Counted from the first letter of the stretch, positions 53,300-61,083 are shown. The stretch is 64,000 nucleotides of DNA from Clostridiales bacterium (GCA_015069485.1 SVIM01000003.1:1-64000); one strand, 5' to 3'. Notes: generated by a model from the sequence alone, not told the origin. Program-made: numbers and translations.

Positions 53300-53356
53300 G
53301 AAAGTACAAAATGAAAATAACCCACAAAAAATGTTAGACGTCAACATTAATTTAGC

Positions 53357-53690
53357 GAGGTGGAGGTGCGCAATATACCGCAAAAGCGGAAAGATTTTAA
53401 TTTTTATTTTGTTTAGCTAAACCACACTATTAAATTTATATAACCACGTTAGGAGGTGGAGGTATGACTTTTAAGTAGCCGCGAAAGCGGGTCAAGGTTT
53501 GGAGTTTTTGTTTTAAGTTTCTTTTTTACTCAATTTTTAAATTCTACCGCGGAGGTGGAGGATGACTTATACTTAGCCGCGAAAGCGGGTCAAGGTTTAG
53601 TGTTTTGTTTTAAGTTTCTTTTTAACTCAATTTAAGTTCTACCGCGGAGGTGGAGGATGACTTATACTTAGCCGCGAAAGCGGGACACGG
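53357..53690 (+). repeat. Four tandem ~97-nt units with ribosome-site, mini-ORF and GNRA-type hairpin
   Basis: GAGGTGGAGG recurs at 53357, 53453, 53552 and 53647. Each unit then has a CCGC-GAAA-GCGG hairpin (53479-53490, 53577-53588, 53672-53683; CCGC-AAAA-GCGG at 53378-53389). Units 2-4 hold ATG-ACT-xxx-xxx-TAG between the two (53464-53478 MTFK, 53562-53576 and 53657-53671 MTYT). In units 2 and 3 TGAC of the ORF can pair with GTCA right after the hairpin. Unit 1 lacks the ORF and unit 4 has GACA instead of GTCA. TCTACC of one unit can pair with GGTGGA of the next. Confidence 0.8.
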
Positions 53691-53781
53691 ATTAATTTTT
53701 TTGAGCGGATAGCAATATGCGACCGCCCCTATATTTAAAAATATTATAAAACAAGAAGTTTGCTTTAAGGAGGAAAAGTAA

Positions 53782-53829
53782 ATGAAAAGACTTTATCCCG
53801 TAATGGCAATCGAAAATAAAGGATGGTAA
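53782..53829 (+). CDS. Putative 15-residue peptide MKRLYPVMAIENKGW
   Basis: AAGGAGGAAAAGTAA leads directly into ATG, an excellent ribosome site, followed by 15 sense codons and TAA. The peptide is mildly basic, ends in GW and has no signal or precursor features of known pheromones. Short length makes chance possible, but the ribosome site and the placement in a defined transcript argue for translation. It could be a leader peptide that couples ribosome position to folding of the RNA just behind it. Confidence 0.45.
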   Translation: MKRLYPVMAIENKGW

Positions 53830-53975
53830 ACTCCAATGGCACATAATTTATTGGAGACTGAAATTTGAAAATAAGGTTTTAATTTCGCGATAAAATATCG
53901 CACGGGAATATACCCATACGACGACCGGCAAGTAAAACTTCAGTCTCGAAATTAAAATTTAATATTATAAAAACA

Positions 53976-54040
53976 CCCCGTACGCTATTAGTACGGGGTT
54001 TAGTATTTTCCCTGCGGTTTTGCCGTGGGGTTTTTATTTT
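53976..54040 (+). terminator. Two consecutive terminators ending the RNA locus
   Basis: CCCCGTAC / GTACGGGG (53976-53983, 53991-53998) followed by TTTAGTATTTT, then CCCTGCGG / CCGTGGGG (54010-54017, 54023-54030, with G-T pairs) followed by TTTTTATTTT. Confidence 0.85.
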
Positions 54041-54057
54041 ACCGTGAGGTTATTTTT

Positions 54058-54549
54058 TTACGCGTAAGCGTTTACTGTAAAAGTGCCGTCCGTGCAAACC
54101 AAAAGGTATTGTCTAAAAAACAAGTCCCAATACTGCGGTTTTTGTATTTGCTCCCACTCTTCACGCGTTCCGCCATAATTAATTTGCCTAATATAATAAC
54201 ACTCGCTAAAAGCATCTTCGCCAATTGCCACTAAGCTTTGGGGTATAGTTACGCTTGTAATTCCGCCACGATTTTTTACGGCGTTTGACGCAATAGTTTT
54301 GGTTCCTTCCTTAATTTTAGTTCCCCTTCCGTCCCTTGTTGTACGTATATTAGGTGGTTGCTTAAATATACGGGATCTTCACCCCACGCTTCATAATAAA
54401 TGCCGGTATATACGAACGCTTCGCTTCCTATATAATTTACCTCGTCCGATATGCTTACGGCTTTAAGCGAGGAGCAACCTTTAAATGCTCCTTGCCCTAT
54501 TTGCGTAACTCCGTCGGGAAACTCGTGCACTTAAAGCTTTAAATTTTTT
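54058..54549 (-). pseudogene. BspA-like LRR protein, truncated and frameshifted
   Basis: The open part (54276-54530) reads DGVTQIGQGAFKGCSSLKAVSISDEVNYIGSEAF, a typical BspA/LRR_5 unit. At about 54322 a missing A in a run of four changes frame. Restoring it gives IASNAVKNRGG, SVTIPQSLVAIGEDAF and NYGGTREEWEQ and ends at a stop at 54058. Upstream, ATG 54549 gives MKKFKAL before a second break in frame, so the N-terminal part, including any signal peptide, is gone. It is therefore a remnant of a surface LRR protein, next to the M3 peptidase gene. Confidence 0.75.
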
Positions 54550-54555
54550 CATGCT

Positions 54556-56496
54556 TTAACTCCAATTTAAATAATTCTTTATACTTATATACAGCTCTTC
54601 TTCGTCGTACGAATATAAATCGGCGTGCTTTAAAACCTGCTTATAGTCGTATTTAGAATGCTCGTCGGTGTAGGTTATAAGCTTAAAATAGCTTGCAGCA
54701 GCGGCGTCAAAGCCATCCTCCTCCGCCTTTATTAAAAGCTGTAGACTACACGCCATAGAAACGGAATAGGAAATATAATAGCAGGGCGATTTTACTGTTA
54801 CGTGACGCCAGTAAGAATTGTTTACAAATTGATTAATGCCGAAGTCCTGCAAAATGCTAACGAACAGCAAATCGTATTCCGACGCAGTAATTTGCCCGTC
54901 CGCCATTATGCTTTGGGCGTTAGCGCCACCGTATTGCCCCGTATATATGGCTTGTTCAAAGGCGTTTACCGCAGCCGTGTTTATTATCGTAAGCAGGCTG
55001 TCGTATAGGCGGTCGCACTTTATTAAATTAAACGCCGTAGAAGAAGCGTGTTGCTTTAAATAGGACAAATACAGCATTTCGTTGCCCTGGGAGTGCGTTT
55101 CTAACAAGTCGTAGGACATAGAGTATTTGCTTTGGTTGTAAGTATCGTTTAGGTAATGCCCTAACTCGTGCACGACGGTAAACGCCGATTGATAGCCTTC
55201 CCCCCAAAATACTATAGGGGTTTGCAAATCGTATAAGTACCACTCGTAAGCGCCGGGGTAATTACCTAAAAAATAATTGCCGTTTTTAAATAAATCGTTT
55301 AACTCTTGCGAAAGGGAAATTTGCTTTTTATTTCCGCTTCCACTCATTTTTTTTGCAAAATCGTTTACCGTGCCGTTGGCAATAACATTATCGAAAAACG
55401 AATAAACTATTACGCCGTTATAATCGTTTACATCCGCTTGCGTCCATTGATCCGTTTCGGCAAAAAGCTGATATAATTTTGCCACTAAATTGCCAAAGTT
55501 GGGGGACAAATGCTCTTTTATGTATTTGCTCGTTTGCTCGGCATCCAAATAGGAATATTCCCTATCGTAAACGCTTTCGTAGGCGTAATCCAAATAATTT
55601 TCATAGCCGAAAATTTGCGCTATTTGATTGTTGTTTTGCACGAACTCGGCATAAAGCGCGCTAAATTGAGTGGACGCTTCGAGGTTTTCAATGCTATCTA
55701 CCTCCACCTCTATTTGCGCATTACGGTTTTTAAGCGCCGTGTAGCGCTCGTTTCCAACGCACTCGCTTTGATACAGCACTCTATCGATTTGCTCCTGCGT
55801 ATAGTTGCGGTAAAAATAATTTCTTAAAGCGGACGCGTATATTTTAGAAAATAGCGAATAGTACGCGGAAACGGTGTTGGTACGATACTGTGAAACGCTT
55901 AAATATTCTTCTTTAAGCTCTTCGTTTTTCATATCGATATTATAAAAAACCTTTGCGTACTGATATTGCGCGGTTATTTCGTCAATGCAATCCTCGTATT
56001 CGTCAAAAATCTTTTCAAATTGCAAATTGTCTTGATATAGGCTTGATTGCGTATCGTATTCGTGCTCGCCCTCTAAATAGTCTTCCGTTTGCTCGATAAA
56101 GGATAAAAGGCTTGTATAAAGCTGTTGCGCCCTATTTTTATAGCCGTCGCCGAAATCGTAAAGCATTTTTTCGGTAAAATCCTTTTCGGGCGGAGTCATC
56201 CTTCCAGAAAGGCAATCCTTGCGGGTGCAAGCGTTTAAGCGAGAATATTCGTTAGATTGCCCGTAATCGTGCCCAAGGGCAGGCTCGTCTTTTATTTGCG
56301 ACGCACCGCATTGACAAAAATACGCGCCTTGACCAGCATATTCGCAGGTTGCCGTGGTGTAAACTAATTTAAAATCATGCTCGTGCTTGGGCGCTATTAA
56401 GTAATAACACGCAAAAAATACGAGAGGCGCGGCAATTGCAATTATGCACGCCCACGCCGCTATTTTTTTAATTTTAAGTTTATTTTTCGTTTGCAT
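54556..56496 (-). CDS. Membrane-anchored M3-family metallopeptidase
   Basis: The 646-residue protein has an N-terminal membrane helix (residues 12-32). A short Cys/His-rich stretch (CEYAGQGAYFCQCG) like that in the ThuA lipoprotein at 36961 follows. The long helical body resembles oligoendopeptidase F, with HELGH at 443-447 in VVHELGHYLND and the third zinc ligand probably Glu466 in DLLETHSQGNEM. The active site faces outside, so it likely trims peptides at the surface. The start has no strong ribosome site, and the gene starts 1 nt after the stop of yfbR, indicating coupling. Confidence 0.85.
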   Translation of the reverse strand: MQTKNKLKIKKIAAWACIIAIAAPLVFFACYYLIAPKHEHDFKLVYTTATCEYAGQGAYFCQCGASQIKDEPALGHDYGQSNEYSRLNACTRKDCLSGRMTPPEKDFTEKMLYDFGDGYKNRAQQLYTSLLSFIEQTEDYLEGEHEYDTQSSLYQDNLQFEKIFDEYEDCIDEITAQYQYAKVFYNIDMKNEELKEEYLSVSQYRTNTVSAYYSLFSKIYASALRNYFYRNYTQEQIDRVLYQSECVGNERYTALKNRNAQIEVEVDSIENLEASTQFSALYAEFVQNNNQIAQIFGYENYLDYAYESVYDREYSYLDAEQTSKYIKEHLSPNFGNLVAKLYQLFAETDQWTQADVNDYNGVIVYSFFDNVIANGTVNDFAKKMSGSGNKKQISLSQELNDLFKNGNYFLGNYPGAYEWYLYDLQTPIVFWGEGYQSAFTVVHELGHYLNDTYNQSKYSMSYDLLETHSQGNEMLYLSYLKQHASSTAFNLIKCDRLYDSLLTIINTAAVNAFEQAIYTGQYGGANAQSIMADGQITASEYDLLFVSILQDFGINQFVNNSYWRHVTVKSPCYYISYSVSMACSLQLLIKAEEDGFDAAAASYFKLITYTDEHSKYDYKQVLKHADLYSYDEEELYISIKNYLNWS

Positions 56497-56497
56497 A

Positions 56498-57091
56498 TTA
56501 ATCTTCTATTCCACAGTTAAGTTCGTCCAAGGTTAACATATAGCCTTTAATAAAATGCTCGAAAAAGTAGTTTACCTCGGGCATATTGCGGGACAAAAGG
56601 TCTTTTTCAATACTTTTTTCCGCCTTTAAAAATTCTGTATTGCCACTCTTTTTTTCTTCCAAGCACTTTACGAAGGCGGCAAGCCTATCGGCTGCCTTTG
56701 CAATCTTATATTCTTCGCTATTCGTGTCCGGCTTTACGTAGGGCGTAAGCTCGCTTGCAATTTCTTCGGGGAGCATAGTTAAAAGCTTATCGCACGCCTT
56801 TTCTTCAATATCCTTATACGCCACGTTAATAGAAGCGTTTAAATACTTTACGGGGGTGGGTAAATCGCCGGTTAAAACCTCTGCACACTCGTGGTACATT
56901 GAGTATAAAACCACCCTTTCTACGTTTACGCTACCGCCGTAAATTTTATTTTTTATTATTGCGAGCGCGTGGGCAAGCATAGTTACCTGCTGGGAGTGCT
57001 CCATTATATTTTCTTCCCTGTAAGAGTGCATTAAAACCCAACGCTTAATGTACTTCATCCTATCCATAAAGGCGTAAAAATTATAACTCAT
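56498..57091 (-). CDS. yfbR: 5'-deoxynucleotidase YfbR-like HD protein
   Basis: The start is ATG 57091 (MSYNFYAFMDRMKYIKRWVLM), because GGAAGGA precedes it. The 197-residue protein has the HD-superfamily metal site: RxxNxxEHS as REENIMEHSQQV, then YHECAEVLTGDLPTPVK. It should remove the phosphate of deoxyribonucleoside 5'-monophosphates. It is encoded just ahead of, and nearly overlapping, the M3 peptidase gene. Confidence 0.9.
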   Translation of the reverse strand: MSYNFYAFMDRMKYIKRWVLMHSYREENIMEHSQQVTMLAHALAIIKNKIYGGSVNVERVVLYSMYHECAEVLTGDLPTPVKYLNASINVAYKDIEEKACDKLLTMLPEEIASELTPYVKPDTNSEEYKIAKAADRLAAFVKCLEEKKSGNTEFLKAEKSIEKDLLSRNMPEVNYFFEHFIKGYMLTLDELNCGIED

Positions 57092-57185
57092 AATAATCCT
57101 TCCTTGCTTATTCGCCTTTATTATATATTTTTTGTTTGACTTTGGCAATTGTTTATAATATAATAAATTTAGTTAAAAATTTTAT

Positions 57186-57303
57186 TTCCGTCGTGGGTGC
57201 CGTAAATTACGGCTGAGATTATACCATTTGAATCGGCAAGGTAATACTTGAGCGAAAGATGATAGAAGTATTGTAAAGTTTTACGCCCCGCAAAAAAGCG
57301 GGG
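57186..57303 (+). promoter_or_regulatory. TPP riboswitch with terminator
   Basis: GTGGGTGCC, GGCTGAGA, ATACCATTTGAAT and GGCAAGGTAATACTTGAGCG in order are the conserved parts of the thiamine pyrophosphate aptamer. A GCCCCGC-AAAAAA-GCGGGGC hairpin (57284-57303) followed by TTTTTT forms the OFF terminator. It controls the thiT-like gene 76 nt on, repressing uptake when TPP is plentiful. Confidence 0.92.
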
Positions 57304-57378
57304 CTTTTTTATTACAATATAAACGGCGGTCGTTGGGCAGTTTAACAAATTTACCCCTGCCCGACAAAGGAGGTTTTT

Positions 57379-58491
57379 ATGTATTACAATTTACTTTCGG
57401 ATATCGTTTGGTATCCCATCCTTTTCGATTCGCCGATAAACGTTTTGCGTGGCGTTGCCTTTTGGCTAACGATTGCGCTTGCCGTTGCATTTACGGTTAA
57501 TATGCTTTTAGCCAACGGCGACTTGCGAAAAAAATGCGCAAGGATTTGGCTGATCGGCGCGGTTATTTACGCTTGTATGTTAGGCGTGGCGTTTTTGTGG
57601 CTTACCTTTAGCGAAGACGGAATAGTAACTATTTTATTCGTACCCCTGCTTATTCTTATATTAACCGTATTAGTTGGTGCTATAACGCTTAATTTTATAA
57701 GAACGAAGCCCGTTGTAATTGGCGTTATTTGCGCCATATGTGCCGCCCTTTTGGCTGTTTTGGTATGTATGGGCGTATATTACGGCTCTGGCAATGCAGA
57801 AGATGTAAACGGCGTAGAAATAACCGTTACCGAAAACGCAGCCCTTTATATTTGCACCATTTTACTGCTTTTAACCGTTTGCGCATTATGCCTTATTTTT
57901 GGCAAGGAAGAAAAAGGCGGATTTACTTCTAAAAGCGTTGCCTTTGCAGGAATTTGTATTGCTATGAGCTTTGCTCTTTCGTACATAAGAATACTAAAGC
58001 TACCCCAAGGCGGTTCTATAACCGTTGCCTCGCTTTTACCTTTAATGATATATTCTTATATATTCGGCGTAAAAAAGGGCGTGTTTGCAGGGGCGATTTA
58101 CGGACTTTTACAAGCAATTCAAGACCCTTGGATTATTCATCCCGCGCAGTTTTTATTAGACTACCCCGTGGCGTTTGCCTGCATAGGCGTTGCCGGCTTG
58201 TTTGCAAAAGTGAAAGCCTTGGATAATTTACCGCAGGTTAAGTTTGCTTTGGGCGCAATAGTAGCAAGCGTTTTACGCTATTTAGCTCACATCTTTTCGG
58301 GTGTGTTCGCCTTTTCGGAATACGCCTACGACGGCGCGGGCAACGCTATAAGCCCTTGGATTTATTCGCTTGGCTATAACAGCTTTGTGTTTATAGATAT
58401 TGCAATAGTTATCGTGGCAGGCGTTATTATTTTTAGCTCTAAATCCTTTAATTCACAAATAAATAAAACGGTTGCAACAAGCGTTAAATAA
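57379..58491 (+). CDS. thiT: Thiamine ECF transporter S component ThiT with an N-terminal membrane extension
   Basis: Residues ~185-370 are ThiT-like: IAMSFALSYIRILKLPQGGSITVASLLPLMIYSYIFGVKKGVFAGAIYGLLQ, DYPVAFACIGVAGL and RYLAHIFSGVFAF. These bind thiamine and work with the shared EcfAA'T module, which is elsewhere. The first ~180 residues add about four more helices (PVVIGVICAICAALLAVLVCMG and others) and are not part of normal ThiT (about 190 residues). The TPP riboswitch supports thiamine specificity. The start is fixed by AAGGAGG 7 nt before ATG. Confidence 0.9.
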   Translation: MYYNLLSDIVWYPILFDSPINVLRGVAFWLTIALAVAFTVNMLLANGDLRKKCARIWLIGAVIYACMLGVAFLWLTFSEDGIVTILFVPLLILILTVLVGAITLNFIRTKPVVIGVICAICAALLAVLVCMGVYYGSGNAEDVNGVEITVTENAALYICTILLLLTVCALCLIFGKEEKGGFTSKSVAFAGICIAMSFALSYIRILKLPQGGSITVASLLPLMIYSYIFGVKKGVFAGAIYGLLQAIQDPWIIHPAQFLLDYPVAFACIGVAGLFAKVKALDNLPQVKFALGAIVASVLRYLAHIFSGVFAFSEYAYDGAGNAISPWIYSLGYNSFVFIDIAIVIVAGVIIFSSKSFNSQINKTVATSVK

Positions 58492-58525
58492 TTTTTTACA
58501 AAGTTGAATAATAGCAACGATTTTA

Positions 58526-58563
58526 AAAGCCGCGAGCGTTATTAAGTAAACGCTCGCGGCTTT
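58526..58563. terminator. Hairpin after thiT and after the lipoprotein pseudogene
   Basis: A 15-bp stem AAAGCCGCGAGCGTT / AACGCTCGCGGCTTT (58526-58540, 58549-58563) is nearly the same as those at 13982 and 16481. It probably terminates both the thiT transcript and the opposing pseudogene. Confidence 0.85.
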
Positions 58564-58565
58564 AA

Positions 58566-58841
58566 TTACATATAAAATGCCAAAATGTGTAACTCTAACG
58601 TCTCTAACCTATATAGCAATAATAAGGTGTCATCACTATAGTCAATCCGCTTCCAACAGTATTCACATTCCCAATTAAAGCGTAGTCTTCGTTAAAAGTT
58701 TTATCTTGAGTTTCTAACGCAGATAACATCCAATCAAAATGCTGGTTATATTTTTCTTTTAAGTCCTCACTTTCTTCATACGAAAAATCTGCAATATATT
58801 CCGTAGGTTCTTGTTCATAAGAAATTACGTGATAATCATGT
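58566..58841 (-). pseudogene. Remnant of a third A/B-type lipoprotein gene
   Basis: Translation gives HDYHVISYEQEPTEYIADFSYEESEDLKEK, matching lipoprotein B almost word for word. One T is missing in the run equivalent to GCTTTTAAT, after DYA; restoring it gives FNWECEYCWK and a C-terminus like RLETLELHILAFYM ending at 58566. Signal peptide, lipobox and start are absent, and the sequence joins directly to the promoter spacer of the repeat at 58842. It is clearly a dead copy. Confidence 0.85.
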
Positions 58842-58952
58842 CCATTTTTGTCAAGAAAATAGATAGAGGAAATAGGTTAAAATTACCGCACAAACATAAT
58901 TGCGGTAAAGACCGTAAAATAAGCCGTGGGCGTTATTTTTTCGCCCACGGCT
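58842..58952. repeat. 111-bp repeat, copy 2 (same as 17072-17182)
   Basis: It has the same two hairpins and the same -35 box (58849-58854) as at 17072, 41.8 kb away. Here the AAGCCGTGGGCG...CGCCCACGGCT hairpin (58921-58952) serves as terminator of the hemolysin III gene. The stem is perfect in this copy. Confidence 0.9.
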
Positions 58953-58972
58953 GTTGCTTTTTTAATATTGCC

Positions 58973-59746
58973 CTATGCGTATATGGAAACGAGCACGCCT
59001 ATCCATTGTACTACTGCGCCTGCAAGCACGAAGAAGTGCCAAATAAAGTGGGAAGCCCTTTTCTTTAAAGCGTAGGGAATTACGCCTATGCTATAAATTA
59101 TTCCCCCACCTAAAATAAAGGCGAAAAATACCCAGTCTTGGGGAAGCATTTGGGGGATGAACAAAAGCCCCGACCAACCTAAAAGAAGGTATAAGGCAAG
59201 GTGTAACGCTTTAAGCTTTGACGGACCGAAAACGGCGACGAAGGTTACGCCCGTTGCGATTATAGACCATTGTACTATAAAAAAGGTTGTGCCGAAAGTA
59301 CCGCCCACATAGCAAAGCAAAATGGGCGCGAAGGTTGCGCCTATTAAAAGATAGATGCAAGAATAGTCGAACCGCCTAAACAGCCTTTTAACGGCGCTAC
59401 CGTGGCGGAAGCTATGATAAAGACAGCTTACGGTAAACATTATAAATAGCCCTGCAAAATAAACGCACGCGCCAACGACCTCGATGGTATTTTCCGCGCG
59501 CATAAGCATTAAAATTAGCGCGAATACTGAAAATATTGAACCTAAACCGTGCGTTACGGCGTTGCCGACTTCTTCTAAAACGCTACGCTTGGGGGGATCG
59601 ACAACGGCCTTTTTTCCGTTTGCGGCGTAAAATTCGTTTAAGTCGTTTTGGTAATTTTCTCTTGCCTGATTTTTTTGTAGCTTAAAGTTTTGTGCAAGCT
59701 GCTTTATTTGCAGTGCGTAATTTTTTTTGATTTGCTTTTTTGTCAT
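58973..59746 (-). CDS. Hemolysin III (PAQR-type) family membrane protein
   Basis: The start is ATG 59746 (MTKKQIKKN) with GGAGATTT before it. The 257-residue protein has a hydrophilic N-terminal ~70 residues, then seven membrane helices. It includes EEVGNAVTHGLGSIFSVFALILM at helix 1, YHSFRHGS after helix 2, DYSCIYLLIGATFAPILL at helix 3 and FIWHFFVLAGAVVQWIGV at the last, with the metal-like His/Asp set of PAQR proteins. Its physiological role in bacteria is unclear despite the name. It ends at the hairpin of the 111-bp repeat. Confidence 0.9.
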   Translation of the reverse strand: MTKKQIKKNYALQIKQLAQNFKLQKNQARENYQNDLNEFYAANGKKAVVDPPKRSVLEEVGNAVTHGLGSIFSVFALILMLMRAENTIEVVGACVYFAGLFIMFTVSCLYHSFRHGSAVKRLFRRFDYSCIYLLIGATFAPILLCYVGGTFGTTFFIVQWSIIATGVTFVAVFGPSKLKALHLALYLLLGWSGLLFIPQMLPQDWVFFAFILGGGIIYSIGVIPYALKKRASHFIWHFFVLAGAVVQWIGVLVSIYA

Positions 59747-59909
59747 AAATCTCCGTTTGCGGTTTGTTTCCGCATAAATATTTTTTACTTTTTGTACCTT
59801 GATTATACGCACGCAGGCTTTAATAAGTCAACCTACCTTTAAATTTTTTGCACTACGAATACGATTATTTATTCTACCTTTAATTTTTTGCTCTCTACCA
59901 AAAAAATAA

Positions 59910-59932
59910 GCACTCTACCGACGGTAGAGTGC
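59910..59932 (-). terminator. Terminator of the frr-uppS-cdsA-dxr-rseP operon
   Basis: GCACTCTACC / GGTAGAGTGC (59910-59919, 59923-59932), followed on the minus strand by TTATTTTTTT. Confidence 0.88.
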
Positions 59933-59936
59933 GCTT

Positions 59937-61082
59937 TTATACAAACTGTAAAATATCAACTAATATAGCAAAAGAGAAGATTAAGATTAAGCCGACCAAG
60001 TGAATAACGGCTTCTATTTTACGGGGAACGGGCTTTTTAAAAATCCACTCTATAAGGCAAAATACAACCTTGCTTCCGTCTAACGCGGGAATAGGCAAAA
60101 GGTTGAATACTGCAAGATTAACCCCTATATATGCCGCAATTTCTAAAAAATTTTGTACGCCCTGCGAGGCGATTTCAGAGGTTAGTATAACGGTAGTAAC
60201 GGGGCCGCCGACGGCTTCGATAGATAGGCTACCCGTTAGCAATTCGCCTAAAACGGTAAATATCGTGCCTGCAATTTTAAAGGAATAGCCAAAGGTTTTA
60301 TATACGGCTTCAAAAAAGCCTAGGCGTAAGCTATGCACGCTTATATCCCAATATTTTGCGCCGTCCCTTTCTACTATTCCAACGCCTAACGCCCTCCAGG
60401 TTTTGCTGGTTTGGTTGGAGTTTTCAAAGCTACAATCGGCACGGAGCATAACCTCTATATTCTGACTTTCACCGTCGCGAAGAACGGTTAGCTCTACGAT
60501 ATCTCCCTCCGCCTTGCCGTCAAGCGCGTAAATTAAGTCGGTGGCAAGATAGACGGTTTTACCCTCCGCCTTTAAAATTACATCCCCAGACTGAAGGCTG
60601 TATTCCGTTGAATAGGAAGGATTATTCTCTATACCCTCAATCTTATACGCCATTTGCCCAAAGGAAATAAAGCTTACGGCGATTAACAAAAGCGCCAACA
60701 AATAGTTCATAGTTGCCCCTGCAAGCAAAACTATTATTCTTTTCCAAGGGGCTTTTTCGTTAAAGTAGCCTTGCTTTTCAAGCGGCGAAGCCTCTTGCTC
60801 CTCGCCGTCCTCTCCGGCAAAGGCGCAATAACCGCCCAAGGGGAAAACCCTTATTGAAAATATTTCGCCGTTGCGCTTATTAGTCTTTTTAAAAAGGGCG
60901 GGGCCGAAGCCTATGGCAAACTCGTTTATTTTAAATTTTAATATTTTGCCTGCTATATAATGCCCTAACTCGTGCACGGTTATCATAGCAAGCAAAATTA
61001 AGATTGCTAAAAATATTGGCCAGACGAAGGTTGTTAAAGCGTTGCCTACCCCCGCCCAAAAGCCTGAAGCTAATATATTCAT
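59937..61082 (-). CDS. rseP: RIP metalloprotease RseP (site-2 protease)
   Basis: The 381-residue intramembrane zinc protease cuts transmembrane substrates such as anti-sigma factors. HELGH is at residues 37-41 in MITVHELGHYIAG. A PDZ domain (SLQSGDVILKAEGKTV) lies in the middle, and the second zinc/active motif is NLLPIPALDGSKV near the C-terminus. The start lies 1 nt after the dxr stop (TAA-A-ATG), so translation is coupled. Confidence 0.95.
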   Translation of the reverse strand: MNILASGFWAGVGNALTTFVWPIFLAILILLAMITVHELGHYIAGKILKFKINEFAIGFGPALFKKTNKRNGEIFSIRVFPLGGYCAFAGEDGEEQEASPLEKQGYFNEKAPWKRIIVLLAGATMNYLLALLLIAVSFISFGQMAYKIEGIENNPSYSTEYSLQSGDVILKAEGKTVYLATDLIYALDGKAEGDIVELTVLRDGESQNIEVMLRADCSFENSNQTSKTWRALGVGIVERDGAKYWDISVHSLRLGFFEAVYKTFGYSFKIAGTIFTVLGELLTGSLSIEAVGGPVTTVILTSEIASQGVQNFLEIAAYIGVNLAVFNLLPIPALDGSKVVFCLIEWIFKKPVPRKIEAVIHLVGLILIFSFAILVDILQFV

Positions 61083-61083
61083 T

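Larger units (their letters stand above)
53306..54040 (+). ncRNA. Candidate large structured RNA with mini-ORF repeats
   Basis: About 730 nt between a consensus promoter and two terminators contain no long reading frame on the plus strand. In order it holds four ~97-nt repeats (53357-53690), a short AT-rich link, a 15-codon ORF with a strong ribosome site (53782-53829), a hairpin (CTCCAA/TTGGAG), a possible pseudoknot (53854-53957) with a GCGATA/TATCGC hairpin inside, and two terminators. I do not recognise a known class (tmRNA, RNase P RNA, 6S, SRP, T-box or group I/II intron). No plus-strand gene follows until 57379, so it is not an ordinary leader. Function is unknown. Confidence 0.6.

Noticed and set aside
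53037..53327. 96-aa frame on the minus strand over the RNA-locus promoter
   Set aside because: Low-complexity Lys/Phe/Ile sequence produced by AT-rich DNA; no ribosome site, and it overlaps both the antiporter promoter and the strong plus-strand promoter.
53636..53660. Similarity of TCTACCGCGGAGGTGG to a T-box antiterminator word
   Set aside because: Only ACCGCGG is shared. There is no specifier loop, no aminoacyl gene downstream and the word recurs within each tandem unit.
53464..53690. Hammerhead ribozyme in the tandem units (GAAA and GTC)
   Set aside because: The CUGAUGA core is absent and the GAAA belongs to a simple CCGC/GCGG tetraloop hairpin.
53357..53690. Type III toxin-antitoxin antitoxin repeats
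   Set aside because: Repeats are ~97 nt instead of the usual few tens, contain ribosome sites, and no toxin-sized gene follows.
54025..54234. 69-aa plus-strand frame after the terminators
   Set aside because: It is the antisense of the LRR pseudogene and has no ribosome site.
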